This document shows, one piece after another, positions 15,485 to 23,907 of a stretch of DNA of 55,066 nt (the stretch's first letter is position 1; each line of letters starts with the position of its first letter). Below the pieces are notes generated by a model that saw only the letters and a program-made list of their open reading frames with translations, was not told the origin of the DNA and did not search any database. This DNA comes from UBA6265 sp964526965 (GTDB lineage: Bacteria; Chloroflexota; Chloroflexia; Thermomicrobiales; UBA6265), in assembly GCA_964526965.1 (NCBI GenBank), contig CAZGML010000017.1, positions 1 through 55,066 on the forward strand, given 5' to 3'. Made by a program: the position numbers and the translations under genes.

Positions 15485-15604
15485 TCAAGTGCTCCTCTCA
15501 TAGCATCGATTACTGCTGCACAAATCGCACGCGCTGTGCCAGCCTGGCGAACGCCAACGTGATTCGGTAGGTGATCGAGACGTTAACCCGGCCTCGGCGC
15601 CGGC

Positions 15605-16402
15605 TTAGGTGTAAATGTCGCGTCGCTCGAACAGTTTTATGGAAGCAAGCAGCAGCACCAGGGCCAGCCCGATCAGTAGCAGGTAATGCCATGCCGGTAC
15701 TGTTCTGGAGAATACATCATCGAAATACCGGAACGGGCTGATATAGCGCAGGGTTTCAAGCTCTTTGACGATGTTGCCAACAACATCAATAAGGTAGAGG
15801 AGGAAGAGGATGGCGATACTGGCGCCAAGCACTGCCCCTCGCGAACGCATCACTGCGCTCAGCACCAGGCCAATCGTGCCAACCGCGATCGTCACCGGGA
15901 AGACGCTCCATGCAGCGAGCATCGTATCACCGATGCTGAGATTTTCACCGATCACCTGAATCGTCAGCCAACTGAGCAGGCCGGTCACCAGCAGCACCAG
16001 CGCCACATTCACAACGGCCACGATCCAGTTCGCGAGCACGTATGATCGCCGGGAAATCGGCTGCGTCAGGATAACGTCCAGTGCTCCCCGCTCTTCGGCA
16101 CCGGCAATAGCACCGCCAAACGACATGATTGGCAGGAACGCCAGCACCAGCGGCAACATCAGGAAGACTTGCGAATAGAGGTACGGACCAAGCTGACTCA
16201 GGTCACTAAGCCCAAACGCTTCGATGATCGCATCCGGGTAGCTCTGCATATCGAGCAGGGCGCTCTCCTCAAAGGCCGGATACACAGCGATGTTGATCAC
16301 GGTGTACACAGACACACCGACGATCCACCAAAAAAGCGTCATGCGGGACCGCTCGAAGTTATAGCGAATCAAGTTGAGGGTGGCGGTGAGCTCGCTGGTC
16401 AC
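15605..16402 (-). CDS. ABC-2 type transporter permease
   Basis: A 265-residue membrane protein with six predicted helices. FERSRMTLFWWIVGVSVYTV starts the first; FGGAIAGAEERGALDVILTQPISRRSYVLANW is the typical ABC-2 coupling segment (ERG...L.QP(I/V)SR). It would form the membrane channel of an exporter with the ATPase encoded at 16399-17313. Its start codon overlaps the ATPase stop by four bases (ATGA), so the two are translationally coupled. Substrate unknown; such pairs often export drugs, lipids or peptides. Confidence 0.9.
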   Translation of the reverse strand: MTSELTATLNLIRYNFERSRMTLFWWIVGVSVYTVINIAVYPAFEESALLDMQSYPDAIIEAFGLSDLSQLGPYLYSQVFLMLPLVLAFLPIMSFGGAIAGAEERGALDVILTQPISRRSYVLANWIVAVVNVALVLLVTGLLSWLTIQVIGENLSIGDTMLAAWSVFPVTIAVGTIGLVLSAVMRSRGAVLGASIAILFLLYLIDVVGNIVKELETLRYISPFRYFDDVFSRTVPAWHYLLLIGLALVLLLASIKLFERRDIYT

Positions 16403-17313
16403 GCGGCACCTCCTTCCTCTGCGGCACCGTAGTAGCCAAGGAACAACTCCTCAAGTGACGGCCGCTCGATATCGATCATCTCGATACGGTCGTTGGCCAG
16501 GGTGTTGATGAGCAGTTGTGGATCGCCGGAGTAGTTAAAGGAAACCAGGGGTGCTCGCCAGGAGAACATCTCCACACCGGTGAGATTCTCGAGCGCCTGC
16601 AACGTATCCGTTGAAGCATCATCGGCGAAGCGAACGCGAACCTTGCGAATCGCGCCGGCAGTGAGCTCGTTCGGATCTTCGACGGCAATCATTTCGCCCT
16701 CCCGGATAATGCCGACACGGTCGGCGATTTGCTCGACTTCCGAGAGTACATGGCTGCTGAACATAACGGTTTGCTGGTTTTGCTGCGCTTCCAGCAGAAT
16801 TTCCAGCACCTGCTCCTGCACCAGTGGGTCCAGCCCACCCGTCGGCTCGTCCAGGATCACGACCGGCGGACGGTGGAACAACGCCAGCACAATGGCGATT
16901 TTCTGCTTGTTACCACGGCTGAGGCGGCGAACCGGTCGGTCTAGGTCGGCGTCGAGGCGGCGGGCGAGTGCATCGGCGAAGCTTGTATCGCGTATGTCAC
17001 GTAGCGCCGCGAAGTGCTGTACCAGGCGTCGACCAGTGACGCGATCTTCCAGGCTGAACTCGGTGGGCAGGTTGCCGATTTTGGACATCGCCCTTACCGG
17101 ATCCTCATGGGGATTGATTCCAAGGATCCGGCATTCGCCACTGGTAGGCTTCATGAGTCCGGTGAGGGTACGGATTGCTGTGCTCTTGCCGGCACCGTTT
17201 GGCCCCAGGAACCCGAAGATCTCGCCCTTTTTGATATCGAGATTCACGTCCTGGATACCGCGGCTCTTGCCATACGTTTTCGTGAGGTTAACCGTTTGAA
17301 TCGCGCTTTCCAT
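16399..17313 (-). CDS. ABC transporter ATP-binding protein
   Basis: A 304-residue ATPase. Walker A GPNGAGKST, Q-loop region, signature LSRGNKQK, Walker B VVILDEPTGGLD and switch His in SSHVLSEVEQ are all present. The C-terminal 90 residues form the extra domain seen in ABC-2 exporters, with RVRFADDAS and PSLEELFLGYYG. ATG 17313 is chosen because AAGGAG lies seven bases upstream; ATG 17319 is too close to that site and TTG 17340 lacks one. It is first in a two-gene operon with the permease. Confidence 0.93.
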   Translation of the reverse strand: MESAIQTVNLTKTYGKSRGIQDVNLDIKKGEIFGFLGPNGAGKSTAIRTLTGLMKPTSGECRILGINPHEDPVRAMSKIGNLPTEFSLEDRVTGRRLVQHFAALRDIRDTSFADALARRLDADLDRPVRRLSRGNKQKIAIVLALFHRPPVVILDEPTGGLDPLVQEQVLEILLEAQQNQQTVMFSSHVLSEVEQIADRVGIIREGEMIAVEDPNELTAGAIRKVRVRFADDASTDTLQALENLTGVEMFSWRAPLVSFNYSGDPQLLINTLANDRIEMIDIERPSLEELFLGYYGAAEEGGAA

Positions 17314-17753
17314 GCGCATTCTCCTTCTATAGCTAGTCAACCGTTGAGAATCGCTGCGATGTTCTCTTTTGTTCTTGCACGAGGTGAGTTACGTTCAATT
17401 ACCGTCGGATCGGTTTGAGCTGGCATTAGACCGGCACCGGTCTTCTGCAACACTACCGGGTTTCTGAACGAAATTATGGTGTGCTCCGGGTAATGCCGAC
17501 ATAAATAACCGCTCATCGAGAGTGATAGCATCGACAAAAGTGTGAGAGGTACAGAACGTTCAGTCAACTCTACACATTGCCGACGCAATTGCGTACCACC
17601 TTCGACTGAAGCGGGCGTTATGATAGTGGAGAACGTACTCATGTGTCGTGAGCCTGCGAAACCGGTTGGCCGGTTGAAACGTTTGCAGGGATAGGGGCAC
17701 AAGGATTGCGTGCCGCAACTCCGCCAGGGTGTGGCAGAGGAAGGGAAAAACAA
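17314..17753. other. 440-base divergent intergenic region
   Basis: Separates the ABC exporter (minus) from the large surface protein (plus). It holds two short palindromes, AGACCGG-CA-CCGGTCT (17428-17443) and AACCGG-TTGG-CCGGTT (17660-17675), and a ribosome-binding site just before 17754. The long minus-strand open frame here has no recognisable protein character. Long 5' regulation of the surface gene is possible but no known riboswitch class was matched. Confidence 0.5.
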
Positions 17754-20700
17754 ATGACCACCAAAGATTCGCCACGGATGCGTTGGGTCTCGCTATACGG
17801 ACTCATCATGTTGCTGCTTTCAGTGACACCTGCCGGCGTGGCTGCACAAACAGGATTGCCACAGTTGGGCGAGGTGGCCCAGTCGGAGACCGCCCAGGAA
17901 ATGGGTATGGGCATCGAACTCTTGCTCGTTGATTGCCCGCCCGGCACAGAAGGGGATCCCCGCGATCTCGACCCCGGGTGTACCGATGGCACCGCTGGCC
18001 AAAACATTCAGGTGACATCCACTGATCCAGCCTTGGGTATCGACCAGGCCAAGGTCTCCGTGAAGCCATCCGATCCGGGTCCGGGCGTTATCAATACGGG
18101 TCAGGTTCCGCTGGGCGAGTACCGCCTCGCGATTGACGTACCCGTTGAAAACAACACCTTTTTTTACGAGTGCCATCTCCGCGGCACGGATACCAACGTA
18201 CCCGTAACGCAGGATCCCAATGCTCCCAATGCGTTCACGGTGAATAACGATCCGGCGGTCGATGTCGTGTGTGAAGCATGGATTGTTCCTGCCGACGACA
18301 ATCCCACTATGGAAATCACGTACCGCGAATGTGCTCGCATCGATTTCCCGAGCGATAGCCGCACGTATGAAGACCTGCAGGCTAACTGCACCAACGTGCC
18401 GACCGATCCACCCACATTCCATGTCCGCCACCTCAATGAGGAAGGACAACCGGTAACCGAGCACCAGCCGAACGCCGAGGGAGTTGTCGACCTCACGTTG
18501 ACCCCGGGCGATTTCGACCTGTTCACCGACCTGGATATGAACGAGTGGGGCGAGTACCTGCATTGCGAGTACGAGGGTCAGCCCCTTTACGAGAAGGACT
18601 TCCACCCCGAGCGGGGTATAACTACATTTACCAACCTGCTCCCGGGAGAAGAAATCATTTGCTCCTGGTTCGGCGTGAGCGCATCTGATGACGGCGCTAC
18701 CGCCGATCAGCCAGAGGGGGATGCTCCCGAGAACGAGTCAGAGGTTCTCGAGCCGCAAGAGCCCGAAGGTGAAGCTGCGCAGAACCAGCAACAGCAGCAG
18801 GCGCCGCAGCAAACCGCGGCGGAGGACGTTGAGTTCACCATCACGTATCGCGATTGCACACGAGGTGACCTGCCTGGTGACGACCGCACCTATCAGACGT
18901 TGACAGACAACTGCACGGAATTCACTCCTCCGGGACCGACGTTCTCGGTCGTAGATGCAGACAACACCATCGAGGAATACAGCCTCGATGAAAACGGAGT
19001 TCTTACGTTCACTCATGCACCCGAGGACTTCACGATTTACGCGAACGAACTCGACCCGAACCAGTGGGGTGAGTACCTCTATTGCTCGTTCGATGGTGGA
19101 GAAATCTACGAAAAACCCTTTGCCGAGGGGAATATCAACGGATTCCAGAACCTGAACGCAGGCGAGGTTTTCGATTGCTCCTGGTTCGCAGTTGAGGCTG
19201 TGGATGAACCATCTGAAGGTACAGAGCAACCAGCAGAGGATGTTGCCCCGCCGGCTGACGAACCGACCACCGCAACCATTAACCTCTCCCTGATCGCCTG
19301 CCAGGCGGATCAGGCGACCTGGGATACCAGCTCGCTCGATGCCTTCCGCACGAACTGTGATGCCGGGGTGGAGAACACGGTGTTCAACCTGGTGAGCGCA
19401 GAGGAAGAGCGACTCTCCGCAGTCACCCTGCCCACTGGTGAAGCCACTTTCAATGATGTGCCGGATGGTAACTGGAGCCTCTGGAGCGAGATTCCGCTGG
19501 AAGCCGCAAACGAGTACTATTTCTGCTCGCAGGACGAAAGCGCATACTCCGCCGTCCAGTTGAGCGAGCGTGGTGTTGCCAGCTTCCCGGGCATAGATGG
19601 CCAGCAAATCGATTGCGAAATCTACGTTGTTCCCAAGAATCTCCGCGGCACGGCGACCGGTTCCACTGTTGAAGTGCACCTCGCCATTTGTCCACCGGAG
19701 TACTCCGGCAGTAATTGGTACGCCGATTGCCACGACAATGGTACCGATGGGCAGGAATTCACCCTGGCCGACGCGAACGGTGAAATCACACGCGAAGCTG
19801 TTGTCGAGCGCACACCCGGCCCGGCGATCGCCCGGTTTACCGAGCTCCCGGCTGGAGAATTTGAACTTCGCGGTGGACCGCCGCAGGACTTCGGCAGCGT
19901 CTTCCTGTACTGCTCCGACCCTGCGACAAACACCGAGGTTGAGACCAACTTCCAGGGCGGCATGGGATACTTCCAGCTCGACGAGAACCAGAGTATCGTT
20001 TGCGACTGGTACTTCGTGCCAGAGGATGGACGAGGCGATCCAACCCCAACCCCGGAACCAACGACAGCCGAGATCTTCACCACCATGTTCGTTTGCCCAC
20101 CGGGTGTGAACGTTGCCGGCTCATCGTTTGGTGAGCTCGATACCGCCTGCACTGATCGACTCAGCGATGTACCGCTGACGCTCCAGCGCCCGGGTGGTGT
20201 GCCGATTACCGGTACCACCGGCGAATCCGGCGATGGCGCGCTCCGCTTCTACGAACTCACCGGCGGCGACTACGTGCTGACGCCGGACCTGCCAGCGGAC
20301 TACGTAAGTGCTGCAGTCTACTGTGACCTGGATGGTGGCGATGTCTACCAAAAGGCGCTTCAAAACGGCGGCACAACGTTCGTGAACGTCGAGGATGAAC
20401 TGATCAGTTGCTCCTGGTTCGTGACGGCCAAGCCCGACGAGGCGCCTGGCCCAACCGGTAGCATCACCGTTCGCGAAATGCTTTGTGAAGATGATCGTTC
20501 CAACATCGAAGATTGGGAGCGTGAATGCCAGCCGGCCGCAAGTGGTGTGAGCTTCACCATCACGTCGACCAACGGCGAGATTTCCAAAACGATAGAGCCA
20601 AATGCTGAAGGCGTCGCCGTATTCAGTGGCCTGCCGGATGGCTATTACGAACTGCAACAAAGTGAAGGTGCCTGGTGCCGCGCTCGCGCTGAGCGCGTGG

Positions 20701-20981
20701 ATTCCCAAAGCCGACTTGGCGTTACTGGTGGCGGCAATACCGATGTCTTCATCTATCAGTGCAACCAGGAGATCGGCTTGCCGGATACCGGCACAGGCAC
20801 AACCGCGAGCGATACAGATGCACCGCTAACCGGCACACTCATGCTCGGAGCCAGTGCCTTGCCACTCCTCGCGGCCGCTGCCTGGCAGTTCCGACGCTGG
20901 CAAATGGCTGGCGTGCCAATCCACACCGAGCAGGTGCATGATGCACTCACGCGTACCCGCGACGGCTACAGGTACCGATAA
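17754..20981 (+). CDS. Large secreted protein with seven four-cysteine repeats and LPDTG cell-surface anchor
   Basis: A 1075-residue protein. The N-terminal signal peptide (MRWVSLYGLIMLLLSVTPAGVAAQ) is followed by seven repeats of about 100-125 residues. Each has four cysteines in the same order: one after the first strand (as in VDCPPG, LIACQ, AICPP), one about 12-30 residues later, one in a YxC segment, and one in CxW(Y/F) near the end. In between are strands typical of small beta-sandwich (Cna-B/prealbumin-like) domains, with G-x-F-x-L-x-x-G(E/D) turns. Acidic Gln/Pro-rich linkers separate repeats 2, 3 and 4. LPDTG (20778-20792, residues about 1009-1013) is followed by Thr/Gly-rich spacer, a hydrophobic helix (LMLGASALPLLAAAAW) and RRW, the layout of a sortase substrate. 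The next gene is a sortase. Start 17754 has a GAGGAAGGG site. Confidence 0.85.
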   Translation: MTTKDSPRMRWVSLYGLIMLLLSVTPAGVAAQTGLPQLGEVAQSETAQEMGMGIELLLVDCPPGTEGDPRDLDPGCTDGTAGQNIQVTSTDPALGIDQAKVSVKPSDPGPGVINTGQVPLGEYRLAIDVPVENNTFFYECHLRGTDTNVPVTQDPNAPNAFTVNNDPAVDVVCEAWIVPADDNPTMEITYRECARIDFPSDSRTYEDLQANCTNVPTDPPTFHVRHLNEEGQPVTEHQPNAEGVVDLTLTPGDFDLFTDLDMNEWGEYLHCEYEGQPLYEKDFHPERGITTFTNLLPGEEIICSWFGVSASDDGATADQPEGDAPENESEVLEPQEPEGEAAQNQQQQQAPQQTAAEDVEFTITYRDCTRGDLPGDDRTYQTLTDNCTEFTPPGPTFSVVDADNTIEEYSLDENGVLTFTHAPEDFTIYANELDPNQWGEYLYCSFDGGEIYEKPFAEGNINGFQNLNAGEVFDCSWFAVEAVDEPSEGTEQPAEDVAPPADEPTTATINLSLIACQADQATWDTSSLDAFRTNCDAGVENTVFNLVSAEEERLSAVTLPTGEATFNDVPDGNWSLWSEIPLEAANEYYFCSQDESAYSAVQLSERGVASFPGIDGQQIDCEIYVVPKNLRGTATGSTVEVHLAICPPEYSGSNWYADCHDNGTDGQEFTLADANGEITREAVVERTPGPAIARFTELPAGEFELRGGPPQDFGSVFLYCSDPATNTEVETNFQGGMGYFQLDENQSIVCDWYFVPEDGRGDPTPTPEPTTAEIFTTMFVCPPGVNVAGSSFGELDTACTDRLSDVPLTLQRPGGVPITGTTGESGDGALRFYELTGGDYVLTPDLPADYVSAAVYCDLDGGDVYQKALQNGGTTFVNVEDELISCSWFVTAKPDEAPGPTGSITVREMLCEDDRSNIEDWERECQPAASGVSFTITSTNGEISKTIEPNAEGVAVFSGLPDGYYELQQSEGAWCRARAERVDSQSRLGVTGGGNTDVFIYQCNQEIGLPDTGTGTTASDTDAPLTGTLMLGASALPLLAAAAWQFRRWQMAGVPIHTEQVHDALTRTRDGYRYR

Positions 20982-20989
20982 ATTCGGGT

Positions 20990-21052
20990 AAACTTTCTGC
21001 GGGGCTGTTCGTACATGAATGAAATTCTCTCAACGCAGCCCGCAGAAAGTTT
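20990..21052 (+). promoter_or_regulatory. Hairpin between surface protein and sortase genes
   Basis: AAACTTTCTGCGGGGCTG (20990-21007) pairs with CAGCCCGCAGAAAGTTT (21036-21052) with a single bulge, loop about 28 bases. It ends just before the sortase ribosome-binding site and has no T-tract, so it may act as an mRNA-processing, stability or attenuation element that sets the ratio of the two proteins. Confidence 0.5.
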
Positions 21053-21069
21053 CAAGGAGTATGTAAAGA

Positions 21070-22029
21070 ATGAAGAGACGAGATGCAATAGGAGCAATGA
21101 TCGCGGGCGCCGCGGCGATAGGCGGGGTTGGCCGGGCGCTTGCCGATCCCGGTAGCCAGCTACCATCCACCTCGCTGGATGGCTCGCGCTCCGGTCCGCT
21201 AGGACCATCGGACGATGTGCAAACACTCGCGTCCGAGCGCCCGGTCGCCATGATCATTCCCGAAGCAAACGTCGATTCCGAGGTCGAGGTCAATCACATC
21301 GTCGATGGCCAGATGCTGAACCCGACCGGGCCGTGGGTCGTTGCATGGTACGAAGGTACCGGCCTTATGCATGAGAAACGACGAAACATGCTGTATAGCG
21401 GCCACGTCGACTATTGGGACGTTGGTCCGGCTATCTTCTGGACGCTTGTAGACGTACCGGAAGGTACCGAAATACAGGTTCTGGGTGAGAATGGCGGCGA
21501 GGCCAAGTACGCAATCGAGTACATCGAACGCGTTACCCTCGCTGAAATGACCCCGGAGAAAATGCAGGAAATCACTGCTCCCACACCGTACGAAGCGCTC
21601 ACCATTATTACGTGTGGTGGCGAGTTCGATTACAACGTCGGCGAGTACCTGCAGCGCGATATCATTCGTGCCCGCCTGATTGAAGGTTCCGAGCACGGTA
21701 TGCGCATTAGCGCTGAAGAATCCGCTGCGCCGGAAGAAGAGTCGGTCGTTGCTGACCAGGCACCCGAAGGACAGATCCCTGCAGACGCCGGTGAACAGGA
21801 TAGTGGCGAGACAGCTGCTGCCGGCACCGCGACCGTCACTCAGGACGGTGTCAATGTCCGCTCCGAGCCCAGCACCGGCGGCACTCCGCTCACGGCTGCC
21901 AATTCCGGCGATACCGTCACCATCACCGGCGACCCGGTCGAGGCCGACGGCTACGTTTGGTACCCGCTGCAGCTGGAGGATGGAACCGAAGGCTATATCG
22001 TGGAGGACTTCCTCGAATTCAGCGAGTAG
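21070..22029 (+). CDS. Sortase (class F-like) with C-terminal SH3-type domain
   Basis: A 319-residue exported transpeptidase. The N-terminus (MKRRDAIGAMIAGAAAIGGVG) is a signal or anchor. The sortase domain (about 55-205) has RPVAMIIPEANVDSEVEV, the catalytic His112 in YSGHVDYW, the TLxTC-like motif TIITCGG with Cys182, and Arg196 in YLQRDIIRARL. An acidic Ala/Glu linker (about 210-250) precedes a bacterial SH3-type domain (about 254-317: TATVTQDGVNVRSEPSTGG ... TEGYIVEDFL), which usually binds cell-wall material. It would cut the LPDTG of the neighbouring protein and join it to a wall acceptor. AAGGAG lies upstream of ATG 21070. Class assignment is tentative. Confidence 0.88.
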   Translation: MKRRDAIGAMIAGAAAIGGVGRALADPGSQLPSTSLDGSRSGPLGPSDDVQTLASERPVAMIIPEANVDSEVEVNHIVDGQMLNPTGPWVVAWYEGTGLMHEKRRNMLYSGHVDYWDVGPAIFWTLVDVPEGTEIQVLGENGGEAKYAIEYIERVTLAEMTPEKMQEITAPTPYEALTIITCGGEFDYNVGEYLQRDIIRARLIEGSEHGMRISAEESAAPEEESVVADQAPEGQIPADAGEQDSGETAAAGTATVTQDGVNVRSEPSTGGTPLTAANSGDTVTITGDPVEADGYVWYPLQLEDGTEGYIVEDFLEFSE

Positions 22030-22048
22030 TCGGTTTGGTACGAAAGTA

Positions 22049-22078
22049 ATCGGCCCGGGCTTATACGCCTGGGCCGAT
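22049..22078. terminator. Hairpin between convergent sortase and HAD genes
   Basis: ATCGGCCCGGGC-TTATAC-GCCTGGGCCGAT, 12-bp arms with one G-T pair, 20 bases after the sortase stop. Confidence 0.7.
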
Positions 22079-22083
22079 GTTCG

Positions 22084-22791
22084 TTAACCGCGTTTTGCCT
22101 GTACCAGCGCCTCGGTAAAGCTCTTCACATCCGGGTATTCCGCATCCGGTGTCGCATCGAGGGCGGGGCCGCTGGCTCCTTCAGTTTCCTTGCCCGCACG
22201 GCGATTGATCCAAACCGTATCGATTCCCACCTTTTTAGCGGGCGCAATGTCATGAAACAGGCTTTGGGCCACATGGAGATGCTCGCTGCGCTCAACACCC
22301 ATCTCATCGATATGTGTAATCAACGCCTCGAAGTTTTTCGCCGCCGGCTTGTAGCTCCCCACATCTTCTGCGGAAATAACCGAGTGAAACGGATCCCCAA
22401 GTTGGGCGCTGCTACCGATAAACGATCGGTTATCGACATTGCTCAACACCACCAGATCGCAATGCTTGCGGAGTTCCTCCAACGCGGCAACGGAGTCATC
22501 GAACGGCAGCCATTCCCCCACAGATCCACCAATATCGGCGGCGAGTGCATCCGAGATCTCACGATCCAGGGATTCCGCCACTTGCTTCGCGACCAGGGTC
22601 ACCACATCGCTATAGAGCATAGTCGGCTGCTCGCGTTCGATCTCCGCCTCAAATTGTGCGTAGCGCTGGAGCAGTTCGTCTTCATCGGCATCTGGCGCAA
22701 TCCGCTTGAGTTGCGTTGCCAGGCCTGTATCCCAATCGATGAGCGTGCCGTAGCAATCAAAGCTCAGCACCTTGTAATTAGCCAAATCCAT
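22084..22791 (-). CDS. HAD-superfamily hydrolase, haloacid dehalogenase type II-like
   Basis: A 235-residue protein. Motif I SFDCYGTLIDWDTG carries the nucleophile Asp; the cap region is helical; motif II is VVLSNVDN, motif III lysine in SYKPAAKNFE, and motif IV in SLFHDIAPAKKVGIDTVWINR. This is the haloacid dehalogenase type II pattern. The physiological substrate is not visible and may be a phosphorylated or halogenated small acid. ATG 22791 is chosen because the family N-terminus (ANYKVLSFDCYGTL) begins there. It lies 41 bases after the stop of the divergent PRPP-synthetase gene on the same strand, so both are probably one operon. Confidence 0.9.
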   Translation of the reverse strand: MDLANYKVLSFDCYGTLIDWDTGLATQLKRIAPDADEDELLQRYAQFEAEIEREQPTMLYSDVVTLVAKQVAESLDREISDALAADIGGSVGEWLPFDDSVAALEELRKHCDLVVLSNVDNRSFIGSSAQLGDPFHSVISAEDVGSYKPAAKNFEALITHIDEMGVERSEHLHVAQSLFHDIAPAKKVGIDTVWINRRAGKETEGASGPALDATPDAEYPDVKSFTEALVQAKRG

Positions 22792-22832
22792 TGCTCTGTT
22801 CCTTTGTGATCCTGAGCGGCGCCTTCTGCAAT

Positions 22833-23783
22833 CTAGGCGTTGTGTATGAAAAGCTGACTCACGCTCTCGCCACAATGAATGTTATGCATGGCCCTGGCGA
22901 GCAGGGGTGCAACGCTAAGTACCGTCATGTTCGGAAGGTGCTTCTCAACCGGCAGGGGTACGGTGTTTGTGGTGACGATCTCGTCAATACGATCCCCAAA
23001 CGCCCTGAACCGCTCAATCGCCTGGCCGGCAAAGAGCCCGTGGGTGCAGGCGATACTGATTCGGTTCGCGCCGGCCTCAATGAGTTTCTCCACGATCTCC
23101 ACCATGCTGCCGCCGGTGGCGATTTCGTCATCCAATACGATCACGTCCTTGCCAGCAACATCGCCCACGATCATGTCGACCTTCACTTTATCGTCGGCCA
23201 AACGGCGCTTGCTGCCCGCAGCCACCGGGAGTTTGAGGAGTTGCGAAAAGTTCGTTGCCTGCTTGGCGTTGCCGAGGTCTGGTGAAACGACCACCGCATT
23301 GCTCAAATCCGAGTTGCGAAAATGGTCGGCAAGCACATTGAGCGCATTGAGGTGATCGGTCGGTACGCTGAAGAACCCGTGCACCTGCGGCGCGTGCAGC
23401 GCCATGGTCAGCACCCTGTCGGCTCCCGCTGTCGCCAGCAAATCGGCGACCAGCCGACCTCCAATGCTGATGCGGGGTGCGTCCTTCTTGTCGCTGCGAG
23501 CGTAGCTGTAGTGGGGCATTACGGCGGTGATTCGGGCCGCGCTCGCGCCACGGGCCGCATCCAGCATGAGCAACAGTTCCATTACATGTTCTTGCACTGG
23601 TGGAACCAGGGGTTGAACGATAAAGACGTCTTGTTCGCGGCAGTTTGCTTGCAGTTGTACCTGCAGGCAGTCGTTGCTGAACCGCATGATATTGGTGGGT
23701 GAGAGGGCAGTGCCCAGCTCCTGGCTGATCTCCTCCGCCAGGTCAGGGTGCGCCCCGCCACAAAAGATCGTAATACCTCGCAT
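22833..23783 (-). CDS. Ribose-phosphate pyrophosphokinase paralogue (divergent)
   Basis: A 316-residue class I PRPP synthetase homologue. Recognisable are MRGITIFCGGAHPDLAEEI, FIVQPLVPPVQEHVMELLLM, the loop SYARSDKKDAPRISIGGRL, VVVSPDLGNAKQATNF, and the PRPP-binding loop VIVLDDEIATGGSM. The metal/ATP-site segment reads TMALHAPQVHGFF where the second copy in this window (50626) and typical enzymes have TVDLHAGQIQGFF: the Asp before Leu-His is Ala. That change could alter Mg binding and activity. It starts an operon with the HAD hydrolase. It may be a low-activity or regulatory homologue. Confidence 0.87.
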   Translation of the reverse strand: MRGITIFCGGAHPDLAEEISQELGTALSPTNIMRFSNDCLQVQLQANCREQDVFIVQPLVPPVQEHVMELLLMLDAARGASAARITAVMPHYSYARSDKKDAPRISIGGRLVADLLATAGADRVLTMALHAPQVHGFFSVPTDHLNALNVLADHFRNSDLSNAVVVSPDLGNAKQATNFSQLLKLPVAAGSKRRLADDKVKVDMIVGDVAGKDVIVLDDEIATGGSMVEIVEKLIEAGANRISIACTHGLFAGQAIERFRAFGDRIDEIVTTNTVPLPVEKHLPNMTVLSVAPLLARAMHNIHCGESVSQLFIHNA

Positions 23784-23856
23784 ACAGCAAACCCCCGCGT
23801 GACAACCCCGTGCATACCTGATCAAAATCCTACCACCGACCAGGCCGAAAAAAGCA

Positions 23857-23889
23857 CACACCCCGAATGGCATTGCCACTCGGGGTGTG
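23857..23889 (-). terminator. Rho-independent terminator of the nuclease-domain protein gene
   Basis: Outer arms CACACCCCGA/TCGGGGTGTG and inner TGGC/GCCA form one long stem. On the minus strand it is followed by GTGCTTTTTT. It lies 19 bases past the stop at 23908. Confidence 0.88.
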
Positions 23890-23907
23890 CCTTCCCTCCC
23901 TCGAGAC

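Noticed and set aside
14333..15562. 409-codon plus-strand open frame opposite the baeRF-like gene
   Set aside because: Cys/His/Arg-rich translation with no domain; opposite strand has clear family motifs.
17337..17753. Minus-strand open frame in the intergenic region before the surface protein
   Set aside because: No ribosome-binding site or protein-like composition, and it overlaps the likely promoter region.
17640..17753. Possible cobalamin or c-di-GMP riboswitch before the surface protein
   Set aside because: A GCCGCAACT string resembles part of the B12-riboswitch core, but the other conserved segments are missing and c-di-GMP-I consensus is not matched.
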